The notes: a model not told the origin generated them from the letters alone. A stretch of DNA of 10,991 nt from Synechococcales cyanobacterium PMM_0073 (GCA_949127695.1 CASBQH010000164.1:1-10991), one strand, 5' to 3'; positions 1-7,790 are shown, counted from the stretch's first letter. Translations and numbers: made by a program.

Positions 1-708
1 GAACTGACTCGCCTGAACCAAACGCCAGAGCTGCAAGGGCGCTTTGATCTAAATCAGGTGGGCGTGGTGGGACAATCATTTGGCGGCTACACGGCCTTGG
101 CGCTAGCCGGAGCGCAAATTAACTTCCAGCAGCTGGCCTCAGACTGTAATCGTCCCAGCTACAACCTGTCGCTGCTGCTGCAATGCCGCGCCCAAGAGCT
201 ACCGCAGCCGCTGCCCGATTTAGCCGATCCGCGAGTCAAGGCGATTATTGCGATTAACCCGATTGGCAGCAGCTTGCTAGGAGCCGATGACTTTGCTGCC
301 ATCCGAGTCCCCGTGATGCTGATTAGCGGCAGCGCCGACACGATTGCCCCAGCGCTGCTAGAGCAGATCCGCCCTTTTACTTGGCTCACGACCGAGCGCA
401 GTTTGGTTTTACTGCAAGGCGGCACGCATTTTTCAACCATTGACGTACCGCCCGGTGTCCCCGACAGTATTTCCCTACCCTCCGAAATTGTCGGGCCAGA
501 TCCGACATTGGCGCAAGACTATTTGAAACAGCTCGGCGTCGCTTTTTTTGAAGCTCATCTGGCCGCCAATCCGGCCTATCGCCCCTACCTCTCGGCGGCT
601 TATGTCGAGCAGATCAGCCAGCCGCTGCTGCCGATTGTGCTGGTGCAGTCACTCACCGACGCAGAGCTCAGCGCTGTTCTGGGGCTTAATCTAGCGGGTC
701 AGCGTTAG
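1..708 (+). CDS. alpha/beta hydrolase, C-terminal part (cyanobacterial DUF1400-type), 5' end outside window
   Basis: The frame is open from the first base, so the start lies upstream and 235 residues are visible. I rejected GTG 58 as a start because it would leave the nucleophile only seven residues in. Numbered from base 1, the nucleophile elbow G-Q-S-F-G-G is at 24-29 (Ser26). An acid candidate is Asp113 in LISGSAD and a histidine candidate is His143 in GGTHF, giving the usual Ser-Asp-His order. The C-terminal stretch AYRPYLSAAYVEQISQ and the overall layout resemble large cyanobacterial hydrolases that carry an N-terminal DUF1400 domain, related to the PAF-acetylhydrolase/dienelactone hydrolase group. 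That assignment is from memory, and the DUF1400 part is not in the window. The substrate is unknown; an esterase or lipase role is inferred from the fold only. DUF3143 follows 51 bases later on the same strand. Confidence 0.85.
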   Translation, partial: ELTRLNQTPELQGRFDLNQVGVVGQSFGGYTALALAGAQINFQQLASDCNRPSYNLSLLLQCRAQELPQPLPDLADPRVKAIIAINPIGSSLLGADDFAAIRVPVMLISGSADTIAPALLEQIRPFTWLTTERSLVLLQGGTHFSTIDVPPGVPDSISLPSEIVGPDPTLAQDYLKQLGVAFFEAHLAANPAYRPYLSAAYVEQISQPLLPIVLVQSLTDAELSAVLGLNLAGQR

Positions 709-759
709 CTCAGCATTAGCCTTAAAATAGAGGCAGTTATTCAGGATGACCGAGACTAC

Positions 760-1032
760 ATGGTGTTACCTTCCGCCGATACGCCGCTCTATAATCATCC
801 ACTGCCCGAAATTGAGGAATGGCTGCGCTCAAAAGGCTGTCAGCAGGACGCATCGAATCTGCACTGCTGGCAGGTCAAGGATGCGGGCTGGGAGGCCGAG
901 CTCTGCCTAGAGGTGGATTCGCTGTTAGTGCGATATTTTGGAGCAGCAGAAGATGGACGCGACTTACAGCGCATTTTTAAATATTCGCTCAGCCGTCAGG
1001 ATCTAGATGAGGCGGTGTTTAGCGGGCCGTGA
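760..1032 (+). CDS. DUF3143 family protein, small cyanobacterial protein of unknown function
   Basis: This gene encodes 90 residues, the normal size for the family. Recognisable blocks are PLYNHPLPEIEEWL (9-22), the HCWQVK segment (35-40), and a highly conserved tail from about residue 58 to 90 with DGRDLQR and KYSLSRQDL, ending in VFSGP. No signal peptide or membrane segment is visible, so it is probably a small soluble cytoplasmic protein. ATG 760 was chosen because translation from it gives the family N-terminus; ATG 746 is out of frame. A purine-rich GAG lies 6-8 bases upstream and is only a weak ribosome binding site. A TAAAAT at 723-728 could be a -10 element, but no -35 accompanies it, so co-transcription with the hydrolase is equally possible. 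Its stop is only 20 bases from the convergent uppS stop. The function is not known and I do not propose one. Confidence 0.9.
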   Translation: MVLPSADTPLYNHPLPEIEEWLRSKGCQQDASNLHCWQVKDAGWEAELCLEVDSLLVRYFGAAEDGRDLQRIFKYSLSRQDLDEAVFSGP

Positions 1033-1052
1033 GTTCAGCAATTCAGGTCAAT

Positions 1053-1814
1053 TCAAACTTTGCCAAAGCGGCGCTCGCGCTGCTGATAGGCGGCCAATGC
1101 CCGGTGCATTTCGGTGCGGTCAAAGTCTGGCCAGAGCGTGTCGGTGACATACAGTTCGGCGTAGGCCACCTGCCAGAGCAGAAAATTGCTGATCCGCATT
1201 TCGCCGCTGGTGCGAATCATCAGATCCGGGTCACAGATGCCTGCGGTGGAAAGATGATGCTCAAACAGGCTTTCGTCGATATCTTCCGGGTTGAGCAAGC
1301 CCTGCTGCACCTTGGCGGCAATTTCGCGACAGGCATGTAGAATCTCCTGCCGTCCGCCGTAGTTGGTGGCGACGGTAAACTGGATGCTTTTGTTTTGGCT
1401 GGTCTGCTGCATGGCGCGGTCTATTTCTAGATGCAGCGACTTGGGCAATGCGTCCAGATCCCCCACAAACCGGATCTGGACATCTTCTTCCATCATTTCG
1501 CGCAGCTCGCGCCGCACCACCCGCTCAAACAGCGTCATTAAAAAATCAACTTCTTCTAGCGGTCGCCCCCAGTTTTCAGTCGAAAACGCATAGGCCGTCA
1601 GCGCCGGGATGCCCCAATCTTTGCAGCAGCGCAAAATATCTTTCAGCGTATCGGTGCCGCGCCTATGCCCCATAATTCGGGGCAGACCCCGCTGCTTTGC
1701 CCAGCGGCCATTCCCATCCATAATCACGGCCACATGCCGAGGCAGCCTCTCGCGCAACAGATCAGGGGGCAGCTGTTGCAGGACAGGATTGGCCGTGATT
1801 TTTTCTACTGTCAT
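1053..1814 (-). CDS. uppS: isoprenyl transferase (undecaprenyl diphosphate synthase)
   Basis: This is a cis-prenyltransferase that adds isopentenyl diphosphate units to farnesyl diphosphate to make the C55 lipid carrier for peptidoglycan and other envelope polymers. It is cytosolic and membrane-associated. The protein has 253 residues, typical of the family. Motifs in order are MDGNGRWA at 32-39 (catalytic Asp33, Asn35, Arg37), GHRRG 49-53, AFSTENW 76-82, NYGGRQEI 151-158, and [11 protein letters not shown] 195-205 followed by RISNFLLWQ 207-215. The last two supply the arginines and serine that bind the diphosphate. No key residue is missing. It is the last gene of the lysA-cdaA-uppS set. Its ATG overlaps the cdaA stop in an ATGA, which suggests translational coupling. 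It converges on DUF3143 with only 20 bases between stops, and I see no terminator there. Confidence 0.97.
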   Translation of the reverse strand: MTVEKITANPVLQQLPPDLLRERLPRHVAVIMDGNGRWAKQRGLPRIMGHRRGTDTLKDILRCCKDWGIPALTAYAFSTENWGRPLEEVDFLMTLFERVVRRELREMMEEDVQIRFVGDLDALPKSLHLEIDRAMQQTSQNKSIQFTVATNYGGRQEILHACREIAAKVQQGLLNPEDIDESLFEHHLSTAGICDPDLMIRTSGEMRISNFLLWQVAYAELYVTDTLWPDFDRTEMHRALAAYQQRERRFGKV

Positions 1815-2716
1815 TTTTTCTCCCGTGGAGCCGATGGTTTAGGTTGGAACAGGCGGGCAATCCAGGCGAGGGTGCGCGTGCCGAACTGACGCCCCAAAGC
1901 CGCCTCGCGCTCGACCGACGGCGAAAACCGCTCTCTCAGCATTTCTCGCAGCTTGTTACTTGTCAACGGTCGATGTAGTGTACCCTGTTCGGCCAGCGAG
2001 ATGGAGCCTGTTTCTTCAGATACAACGACGCAGGCGCAGTTTTCGACCCGCTCGGTAATTCCCATTGCGGCTCGGTGGCGCGTGCCCAGCTGCCGCGAGG
2101 CCGTGCGCTCAGAAATTGGCAAAATTACGCCCGCTGCAATTACCCGCGAGCCGCGAATCAGTACGGCTCCATCATGCAGCAAAGTTGTGGTTTGAAAAAT
2201 AGTTTGCAGCAGCTCTTTAGAAACTTCGGCATTCAGCCGCACGCCGGGGACTGAAAAATCGCGCTCGTCAATCGGACGATCGGTTTCCAAAATTAGCAGT
2301 GCCCCAGTCCGATTCTGCGACAGCTCCTTCACCGCATCCACAATTTCGTCAATCACGCTGTCGGGCTTGGGAACTGCCTCCGCCGCAGGCCGAAACAGCT
2401 GCCAAATTTCGCCGCGCCCCAGCTGCTCTAGTAGCCGCCGAAACTCGGACTGCAAGATCAGCGCCAGCGCCACCGCCGCGCCAATCACCAGCTTTTCTAG
2501 CACAAAGCTGAGAAACCGCAGCCCCAGCGCACTGCTCAGCGCCGAAGCCAGCATCATCACAATCAGCCCCCGCACCATCCAAAGCGTGCGCCGCTCGCCA
2601 ATGATCACCAAAATTAGGTAGGCCAGCAGCAGCACCAGCCCAACATCGATCACACGGAGCAGCAACGACCAGTTCCAACCCAGGCTGATCAACCATTGCG
2701 TTAACTGAGATCCCAT
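1811..2716 (-). CDS. cdaA: diadenylate cyclase, CdaA type (c-di-AMP synthase)
   Basis: This enzyme condenses two ATP into cyclic di-AMP, a second messenger that controls potassium and osmolyte transport and, in other bacteria, cell-wall homeostasis. The 301-residue layout is that of CdaA. Three hydrophobic segments lie at roughly 18-40, 45-63 and 68-90, followed by a linker and the DAC (DisA_N) domain at about 95-260. The catalytic signatures are intact: HDGA at 181-184 (Asp182) and GTRHRAA at 211-217, with SEETGSIS at 233-240 completing the ATP site. The basic, less conserved tail (about 265-301) ends in REKK. The start at 2716 gives the expected short amphipathic N-terminus; I see no clear Shine-Dalgarno sequence. 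lysA ends 61 bases upstream. That gap holds a small GAAGC/GCTTC hairpin (2747-2762) without a T run, so read-through from lysA is likely. No cdaR or glmM partner is adjacent, unlike Firmicutes. The alternative symbol is dacA. Confidence 0.96.
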   Translation of the reverse strand: MGSQLTQWLISLGWNWSLLLRVIDVGLVLLLAYLILVIIGERRTLWMVRGLIVMMLASALSSALGLRFLSFVLEKLVIGAAVALALILQSEFRRLLEQLGRGEIWQLFRPAAEAVPKPDSVIDEIVDAVKELSQNRTGALLILETDRPIDERDFSVPGVRLNAEVSKELLQTIFQTTTLLHDGAVLIRGSRVIAAGVILPISERTASRQLGTRHRAAMGITERVENCACVVVSEETGSISLAEQGTLHRPLTSNKLREMLRERFSPSVEREAALGRQFGTRTLAWIARLFQPKPSAPREKK

Positions 2717-2777
2717 GTGAGCGATTTGGGTGAACCTTGCGAGGGCGAAGCGATGGTGCTTCTAAAGTATCTGAGGG

Positions 2778-4172
2778 CTAACCGCCAGCAGGCAACAGCC
2801 GTTCGGGCAGACAGTCTTGACGGATTAAGTCTTGATAGGTTTCGCGCTGCAAAATCAGGCTGGCTTCTCCATTATTCACCAGCACCGCCGCCGGACGCGG
2901 AATCCGGTTGTAGTTGGAGGCCATGCTGTAGTTGTAGGCTCCGGTTGCCATCACGACTAGGATATCGCCAGATGCGGTTTCGGGCAGCTCGGCCTCCTGA
3001 ATCACCACATCGCCTGACTCGCAGTGCTTGCCCGCGACGCGCACGGTTTGGGTCAGGGGCGCATTCATCTTATTGGCAATCAGCGCCCGGTAGACCGATT
3101 GGTAGGTGATCGGGCGCGGGTTGTCTGACATGCCGCCATCGACCGTAATATAGGTGCGAATATTCGGCACGGTTTTTTGGCTGCCGACGCGGTAGGCCGT
3201 GACGCAGGCCGAGCCAATCAGCGAGCGTCCGGGTTCAGCAATCAGCTTAGGCAAAGTTACCTGCTGCTGCTCGCAGGCGGCGATAATGCCCTGGCAGATC
3301 ACCTGCACCCAGGCTTCAATGCTCGGCGGATCATCTGATTCGGTGTAGCGAATGCCCAAGCCGCCGCCAATATCGAGTTCGGTGACAGGCAGGCCGTAGG
3401 CGGCAGCTTTTTTGAGCCACTGCACCATCACGCCCGTTAAGTCTTGATGCGGCTGTAGCTCAAAAATCTGGGAGCCGATATGGGCGTGGAGACCAATGCA
3501 ATTCAGTTCGGGCTGCTGGCTGATATAGCGAAACAGATCGTCGAGCTGCTCTGGGTCAAAGCCAAACTTGCTGTCGAGGTGGCCGGTACGAATATAGTCA
3601 TGCGTGTGGCATTCAATGCCGGGGGTGAGCCGCAGCATGATCCGCACGGGGCGCTCGGCGTTTGCTGAGCTTAATTCCACCAGCGTTTTTAGCTCCAGCC
3701 AGTTGTCTACCACAATTGTGCAGCCCACCTCTACTGCTAGCTGTAGCTCCTCCACTGACTTATTGTTGCCGTGAAAATACATCGTATCGGGCTTGAGTCC
3801 GGCCTGAAGCGCCGTATGCAGCTCGCCACCTGATACCACGTCAATCCCCAGTCCTTCTGAGCCGACAATCGCGCAAACGGCCATGCAGTTCCAGGCTTTG
3901 GAGGCGTAGATCACGAGTGATTCTGCCGGGTAATGCTGCACAAACGCCTCGCGATACTGCCGACAGGCTTGCCGCAGCGTCTCTTCATCTAAGACATAGA
4001 GCGGCGTGCCGAAGCGCTCGACTAGCTCTGGCAATTCACAGCCGCCAATTTCCAGGTTCTGCCCCTTGAGTCTTGCCGTTAGCGGCAGCAGATATTGGTT
4101 GGGAGACGGGTTTTCGCTGAGAGCGGGTAGATACTGACGACCTGAAGCCGCTGCGACCGGAGTTGATACCAT
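2778..4172 (-). CDS. lysA: diaminopimelate decarboxylase
   Basis: This PLP enzyme decarboxylates meso-diaminopimelate to L-lysine, the last step of lysine synthesis; it acts in the cytosol. With ATG 4172 the protein has 464 residues. The alanine-racemase-like barrel carries the PLP lysine in YASKAW (Lys92). Further along are HAHIGSQ 229-235, the glycine loop GGG 269-271, and EPGRS 313-317, which binds the cofactor phosphate. The C-terminal barrel has DGGMSDNPRP 345-354, the KHCESGD motif with catalytic Cys384, and GAYNYSMASNYN 411-422. I chose ATG 4172 over an in-frame TTG at 4190. The N-terminus MVST followed by a variable linker and SPNQ is what I recall for cyanobacterial LysA, a GGA lies 6-8 bases upstream, and a TATAAA -10 candidate at 4199-4204 would put the transcript start almost on the TTG. 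It is the probable first gene of the operon with cdaA and uppS. The short leader leaves no room for a lysine riboswitch. Confidence 0.97.
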   Translation of the reverse strand: MVSTPVAAASGRQYLPALSENPSPNQYLLPLTARLKGQNLEIGGCELPELVERFGTPLYVLDEETLRQACRQYREAFVQHYPAESLVIYASKAWNCMAVCAIVGSEGLGIDVVSGGELHTALQAGLKPDTMYFHGNNKSVEELQLAVEVGCTIVVDNWLELKTLVELSSANAERPVRIMLRLTPGIECHTHDYIRTGHLDSKFGFDPEQLDDLFRYISQQPELNCIGLHAHIGSQIFELQPHQDLTGVMVQWLKKAAAYGLPVTELDIGGGLGIRYTESDDPPSIEAWVQVICQGIIAACEQQQVTLPKLIAEPGRSLIGSACVTAYRVGSQKTVPNIRTYITVDGGMSDNPRPITYQSVYRALIANKMNAPLTQTVRVAGKHCESGDVVIQEAELPETASGDILVVMATGAYNYSMASNYNRIPRPAAVLVNNGEASLILQRETYQDLIRQDCLPERLLPAGG

Positions 4173-4197
4173 ATTGAGTCCAAACGCCAAACTAAAC

Positions 4198-4204
4198 TTT
4201 TATA
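4198..4204 (-). promoter_or_regulatory. candidate -10 element for lysA-cdaA-uppS
   Basis: Read on the minus strand, this is TATAAAA preceded by GG, about 26 bases before the lysA ATG. That would give a transcript start near 4192 and a leader of about 20 bases. No good -35 hexamer sits 16-18 bases upstream, which is common in cyanobacteria. The region 4205-4320 between lysA and rimI must also contain the rimI promoter. I see only a weak TAATTA there (around 4226-4231) and no convincing pair of hexamers. Confidence 0.45.
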
Positions 4205-4320
4205 CCGGATAATTTCAGCCCACTCTAATTAAAGCTGGAGCTTCGCCTGAGCTGAAGCAAAAGACTATGATCCAGTGTACAGTTGAGGGCTGTCCATCCT
4301 TCTTCCATTTTCTAAGTTTT

Positions 4321-4878
4321 GTGAATTTTTTGGTGCTTCAACCTCTCCCCGCTGAGCAAATTGCGGCGGCTGTGGCGCTCGATCAGCGCTGCTTGGGCGG
4401 TCTCTGGACTGAAAACGGCTACCAGCGCGAAGTTGATAGCCCCAATAGCGATCTGCTGGGGCTGGTCACGGCTGACTCTACCGAGCCGCAGATGATTGGC
4501 CTAGCCTGCCTCTGGGCAATCCTCGAAGAAGCGCATATTACGCTACTGGCCGTCGATCCAGCCTATCGTGGCCAGGGCTTGGGGCAGGCGTTGCTTTGGG
4601 CTTTGCTGCGGGCGGCGGCAGGACGCGGCCTCGAATGGGCGACGCTGGAAGTGCGGCTCTCCAACCAAGCAGCGATTGCGCTCTATCAAAAATTTGGCTT
4701 TGAGCGAGTCGGGCAGCGGCGCGGCTATTACCAAAACCAAGGCGAACCTGCCGAAGATGCGCTAATTCTCTGGCGCAAGGGCTTGCGGCGCCCCGAATTT
4801 CAGGCCAGCCTAACGCAATGGCAGCAGCAGATCCAGCAGCAGCTCAGGCGCTCAGGCTGGCAGATCGAGCCATTCTGA
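4321..4878 (+). CDS. rimI: ribosomal protein alanine N-acetyltransferase-like GNAT protein (RimI family)
   Basis: This is a GNAT-fold N-terminal acetyltransferase; the namesake acetylates the N-terminal alanine of ribosomal protein S18 using acetyl-CoA, in the cytosol. With GTG 4321 it has 185 residues. The acetyl-CoA-binding motif A is V-D-P-A-Y-R-G-Q-G-L-G at 78-88. It is followed by the Glu-Val-Arg-x-Ser-Asn-x-x-A block at 110-118 and the ALYQKFGF helix at 120-127 with the usual Tyr, then RRGYY at 133-137. The early LDQRCLGGLW (20-29) and DSPNSDLLGL blocks match cyanobacterial members. A glutamine-rich tail (about 160-185) is probably helical. The frame stays open upstream to ATG 4267, which would add 18 residues. 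Those codons are T-rich and hydrophobic, unlike the rest of the gene, and the family N-terminus aligns best at GTG 4321 (or TTG 4330). No start has a clear ribosome binding site, so the start is uncertain. It is divergent from lysA and upstream of clpC. Confidence 0.85.
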   Translation: MNFLVLQPLPAEQIAAAVALDQRCLGGLWTENGYQREVDSPNSDLLGLVTADSTEPQMIGLACLWAILEEAHITLLAVDPAYRGQGLGQALLWALLRAAAGRGLEWATLEVRLSNQAAIALYQKFGFERVGQRRGYYQNQGEPAEDALILWRKGLRRPEFQASLTQWQQQIQQQLRRSGWQIEPF

Positions 4879-4908
4879 GCCATTCTGAGCCAGATTTGAG
4901 CCAGATTT
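4867..4908 (+). repeat. two adjacent tandem duplications across the rimI stop codon
   Basis: The 10-base unit GAGCCATTCT occurs twice without a gap (4867-4876, 4877-4886). It is followed directly by two copies of the 11-base unit GAGCCAGATTT (4887-4897, 4898-4908). All four units begin with GAGCCA. The rimI stop TGA (4876-4878) straddles the first junction, so the first unit is coding and the rest is non-coding. This looks like replication slippage; no function is evident. Confidence 0.85.
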
Positions 4909-4955
4909 GGGCTGAGGCAAGGCTAATTCAGCCAATTTTCTAGTTTCCACTTGAC

Positions 4956-5001
4956 GAAACCCCACCTTTTCGGCAAAACTGCCGTTTGGGAGTTCGGTTT
5001 C
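4956..5001 (+). terminator. nested stem-loop after rimI, possible weak terminator
   Basis: An inner hairpin CGGCA-AAAC-TGCCG (4971-4984) is followed by only three T residues. It is enclosed by an outer 6-base pair set GAAACC (4956-4961) and GGTTTC (4996-5001). This could attenuate transcription between rimI and clpC, but the T run is short. A 20-base all-pyrimidine tract (4998-5017) follows. The rest of the 293-base rimI-clpC gap holds no coding region that I can support. Confidence 0.3.
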
Positions 5002-5091
5002 CCCTCCCCTCCTTCTCACACATTCCCCCAGCGCTCATAGAGATTCCCCGCAGATTCGCCGCTGCCCTTCGGGGATCACTACCTCATTCCT

Positions 5092-5110
5092 GCTGTTCAT
5101 GGCTAACAGC
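5092..5110. promoter_or_regulatory. inverted repeat upstream of clpC promoter, candidate operator
   Basis: This is a perfect 6-base inverted repeat, GCTGTT-N7-AACAGC. It ends 15 bases before the candidate extended -10 of clpC, which puts it near -49 to -31 relative to the inferred transcript start. That is a position where a dimeric regulator could act. It does not match CIRCE, and no regulator can be named from the sequence. Just upstream, GAT(T)CCCCG (5042-5050) and CGGGGATC (5070-5077) form another bulged inverted repeat. Confidence 0.35.
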
Positions 5111-5125
5111 TTGAGGATTTTCCTA

Positions 5126-5134
5126 TGCTAAAAT
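5126..5134 (+). promoter_or_regulatory. candidate extended -10 promoter of clpC
   Basis: The sequence TGCTAAAAT matches the extended -10 form (TG, one base, then TAAAAT). It would start a transcript near 5141 and leave a leader of about 30 bases before the ATG. No -35 hexamer lies at the standard distance; TTGAGG at 5111-5116 is too close. Confidence 0.5.
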
Positions 5135-5171
5135 CAGCGTACCGGTTAGCACCAGGTGATATAGGAACGCC

Positions 5172-7670
5172 ATGTTTGAACGCTTCACAGAAAAAGCCAT
5201 TAAGGTGATTATGCTCGCCCAGGAAGAGGCTCGTCGCCTGGGGCATAATTTTGTCGGTACAGAGCAGATCCTCTTGGGTCTGATTGGAGAAGGGACCGGC
5301 GTCGCCGCCAAAGTGCTGAAATCTATGGGTGTCAATCTTAAAGATGCCCGGATTGAGGTTGAGAAAATCATTGGCCGAGGGTCGGGCTTTGTCGCCGTCG
5401 AGATTCCCTTCACCCCGCGTGCCAAGCGTGTCCTAGAGCTTTCGCTCGAAGAGGCGCGTCAGCTTGGGCATAACTACATTGGCACCGAACACCTGCTGCT
5501 AGGTCTAATTCGCGAAGGCGAAGGCGTAGCGGCTCGCGTCCTGGAAAACCTGGGCGTTGATCTCTCTAAGGTCAGAACGCAGGTGATCCGAATGCTGGGC
5601 GAGACTGCCGAAGTCTCATCGGGCGGTAGCCAAGGCCGTACCAAAACCCCGACCCTAGACGAATTTGGCTCAAATCTGACCCAAATGGCCGCTGATGGCA
5701 AGCTTGACCCCGTGGTTGGCCGCCAGAAAGAAATCGAGCGCGTCATTCAGATTCTCGGTCGCCGCACCAAAAACAATCCGGTGTTAATTGGCGAACCGGG
5801 CGTGGGTAAAACCGCGATTGCTGAAGGGCTGGCACAGCGGATCTCCAACAACGACATCCCCGACATCCTGGAAGATAAGCGGGTCGTCACGCTGGATATT
5901 GGTCTGCTGGTAGCAGGCACCAAATATCGGGGTGAGTTTGAAGAGCGCCTGAAAAAAATCATGGATGAAATCCGCCAAGCCGGAAACGTCATCCTGGTAA
6001 TCGACGAAGTTCACACGCTGATTGGCGCAGGTGCGGCTGAAGGCGCAATTGATGCCGCCAACATCCTTAAGCCCGCTTTGGCCAGAGGTGAACTCCAGTG
6101 CATCGGAGCCACCACGCTGGATGAGTACCGCAAGCATATCGAACGCGATGCGGCACTAGAGCGGCGCTTCCAGCCCGTAATGGTGGGCGAACCCAGCGTC
6201 CCAGAAACGATTGAAATCCTGCATGGCCTACGCGAGCGCTACGAGCAGCATCACAAGCTGAAAATCTCGGATGATGCGCTCGTAGCGGCGGCCAAGCTCT
6301 CGGATCGCTACATTGCCGATCGGTTCTTGCCTGACAAGGCGATCGACTTGGTGGATGAGGCGGGTTCGCGGGTGCGCTTGATCAACTCGCAGCTGCCGCC
6401 GGCGGCTAAAGAGCTGGACAAAGAGCTGCGTCAGGTGCTGAAGGACAAAGATGACGCCGTGCGCTCTCAGGACTTTGATCGAGCGGGTGAACTGCGCGAT
6501 CGGGAAATGGAGATCAAGGCTGAAATCCGCGCCATTGCCCAGAACAAAAAGGCAGCTGAAGCAGGCGAAACCGAAAAGCCGGAAATGCCCGAAGTGGGCG
6601 AGGACGATATCGCCCATATTGTCGCCTCTTGGACAGGAATTCCAGTCAACAAGCTGACGGAGTCAGAATCCGAAAAGCTGCTGCATATGGAAGACACCCT
6701 GCACCAGCGGATGGTGGGGCAAGACGAAGCCGTTAAGGCGATCTCCCGTGCCATTCGTCGCGCCAGAGTCGGCTTGAAAAACCCGAACCGGCCAATTGCC
6801 AGCTTTATCTTCTCCGGCCCGACCGGGGTGGGTAAAACCGAGCTGGCCAAGTCGCTAGCCGCCTACTTCTTTGGGGCGGAAGACGCGATGATCCGGCTGG
6901 ATATGTCGGAGTTCATGGAGCGGCATACCGTCTCGAAGCTGATTGGCTCGCCTCCGGGCTATGTCGGCTACAACGAAGGCGGTCAGCTGACCGAAGCCGT
7001 GCGGCGGCGTCCTTATACCGTCGTGCTGTTTGACGAAATCGAAAAGGCGCACCAGGATGTATTCAATATGCTGCTGCAAATCCTGGAAGATGGTCGTCTA
7101 ACCGATGCCAAAGGTCGGACGGTAGACTTCAAGAATACGCTCTTGATCATGACCTCGAACATCGGCTCGAAGGTGCTTGAGAAAGGCGGCGGTGGCCTGG
7201 GCTTTGACTTTGAAGAAACGGTTGCAGATTCTCAGTACACCCGCATTCGTGCCTTGGTGAACGAGGAGATGAAAAACTACTTCAAGCCAGAGTTTATCAA
7301 CCGCCTGGACGAAATCATCGTCTTCCGTCAACTCACCAAAGATGAAGTCAAGCATATTGGCGACATCCTGCTGAAAGAAGTCTATGAGCGCCTGCTGGAG
7401 CAGCATGGGATTATGCTGGAAGTCACCGAACGGTTTAAAGACCGCCTGGTGGAAGAAGGCTACAACCCCAGCTATGGCGCACGTCCATTGCGTCGAGCCA
7501 TCATGCGGCTGCTCGAAGACACCCTGGCCGAAGAGATTCTCTCAGGCCGGATTAAGTCAGGCGATACCGCGACGGTGGATATCGGCGAAGAAGGCAAGGT
7601 GGTGGTTCACTCCGAAGAGCGGCGTGAGCTGATGCCAACTGCTGATCAGCTATTGCCAACTGCTGACTAG
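5172..7670 (+). CDS. clpC: ATP-dependent Clp protease ATPase subunit ClpC (Hsp100/AAA+ unfoldase)
   Basis: This is a hexameric unfoldase that feeds substrates to a Clp proteolytic core (ClpP3/R in studied cyanobacteria); it acts in the cytosol. The protein has 832 residues and is complete. Two Clp_N repeats span about 1-70 and 80-145. AAA1 has Walker A GEPGVGKT 207-214, Walker [10 protein letters not shown] 273-281, sensor GATT 312-315 and arginines 331-332. A coiled UVR/middle region spans about 410-455 with [14 protein letters not shown]2 has Walker A GPTGVGKT 549-556, Walker [12 protein letters not shown] 617-627 and the D2-small domain to about 815. GGGGLGFDF (672-680) contains the LGF tripeptide of the loop that docks on the protease ring, and with the middle region this separates it from ClpB. 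The ATG is preceded by AGGA (5163-5166) at five bases spacing, a good ribosome binding site. The last residues, [13 protein letters not shown], are a tandem duplication. An intrinsic terminator follows. Confidence 0.98.
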   Translation: MFERFTEKAIKVIMLAQEEARRLGHNFVGTEQILLGLIGEGTGVAAKVLKSMGVNLKDARIEVEKIIGRGSGFVAVEIPFTPRAKRVLELSLEEARQLGHNYIGTEHLLLGLIREGEGVAARVLENLGVDLSKVRTQVIRMLGETAEVSSGGSQGRTKTPTLDEFGSNLTQMAADGKLDPVVGRQKEIERVIQILGRRTKNNPVLIGEPGVGKTAIAEGLAQRISNNDIPDILEDKRVVTLDIGLLVAGTKYRGEFEERLKKIMDEIRQAGNVILVIDEVHTLIGAGAAEGAIDAANILKPALARGELQCIGATTLDEYRKHIERDAALERRFQPVMVGEPSVPETIEILHGLRERYEQHHKLKISDDALVAAAKLSDRYIADRFLPDKAIDLVDEAGSRVRLINSQLPPAAKELDKELRQVLKDKDDAVRSQDFDRAGELRDREMEIKAEIRAIAQNKKAAEAGETEKPEMPEVGEDDIAHIVASWTGIPVNKLTESESEKLLHMEDTLHQRMVGQDEAVKAISRAIRRARVGLKNPNRPIASFIFSGPTGVGKTELAKSLAAYFFGAEDAMIRLDMSEFMERHTVSKLIGSPPGYVGYNEGGQLTEAVRRRPYTVVLFDEIEKAHQDVFNMLLQILEDGRLTDAKGRTVDFKNTLLIMTSNIGSKVLEKGGGGLGFDFEETVADSQYTRIRALVNEEMKNYFKPEFINRLDEIIVFRQLTKDEVKHIGDILLKEVYERLLEQHGIMLEVTERFKDRLVEEGYNPSYGARPLRRAIMRLLEDTLAEEILSGRIKSGDTATVDIGEEGKVVVHSEERRELMPTADQLLPTAD
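7629..7670 (+). repeat. 21-base tandem duplication forming the ClpC C-terminus
   Basis: Two adjacent 21-base units (7629-7649 and 7650-7670) match at 17 of 21 positions and share an unbroken 14-base core difference-free except at the ends (TGCCAACTGCTGA is identical). They encode LMPTADQ and LLPTAD-stop. The CAG of the first unit corresponds to the TAG stop of the second. The unit length is a multiple of three, so the frame is kept. Confidence 0.85.
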
Positions 7671-7692
7671 CCGAGTATCTGATCCAAATTAG

Positions 7693-7734
7693 AGCGGTGG
7701 AGGTTGGACTAAGGATCCACCTCCACCGCTTTTT
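7693..7734 (+). terminator. strong rho-independent terminator of clpC
   Basis: The left arm 7693-7708 (AGCGGTGGAGGTTGGA) pairs with the right arm 7716-7730 over 15 base pairs, with one bulged T. The loop is the 7-base CTAAGGA, and the stem is followed at once by a run of T (7730-7734). It lies 22 bases after the clpC stop and separates clpC from ruvC. Confidence 0.92.
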
Positions 7735-7790
7735 CATGAGTTTGGTTGTACTATCTGCGGTATGGTTAAGGGATTCTTTTAGACCGCCGC

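Noticed and set aside
1029..1340. Plus-strand open frame overlapping the uppS 3' end
   Set aside because: It is antisense to conserved UppS motifs and its product is not recognisable.
2349..2696. Minus-strand 115-codon frame overlapping cdaA in another frame
   Set aside because: It is alanine- and glycine-rich low-complexity translation from a shifted frame, while cdaA in the proper frame has intact motifs.
4951..4956. TTGACG as a -35 element for clpC or a small RNA
   Set aside because: The position 16-18 bases downstream falls in the CGGCA hairpin and has no -10-like sequence.
5015..5021. CTCACAC resembling the core of the cyanobacterial small RNA Yfr1
   Set aside because: Only seven bases match the longer single-stranded motif, and the flanking pair of hairpins with a terminator is not in the expected arrangement.
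5146..5152. TTAGCAC resembling the left half of a CIRCE heat-shock operator before clpC
   Set aside because: The required right half GAGTGCTAA at nine bases spacing is absent.
6228..6617. Long minus-strand open frames inside clpC (also at 5123-5425, 5784-6137, 6467-6850, 7098-7406)
   Set aside because: They lie wholly or largely antisense to a well-conserved gene, have no recognisable domains and follow from its GC-rich codon use.
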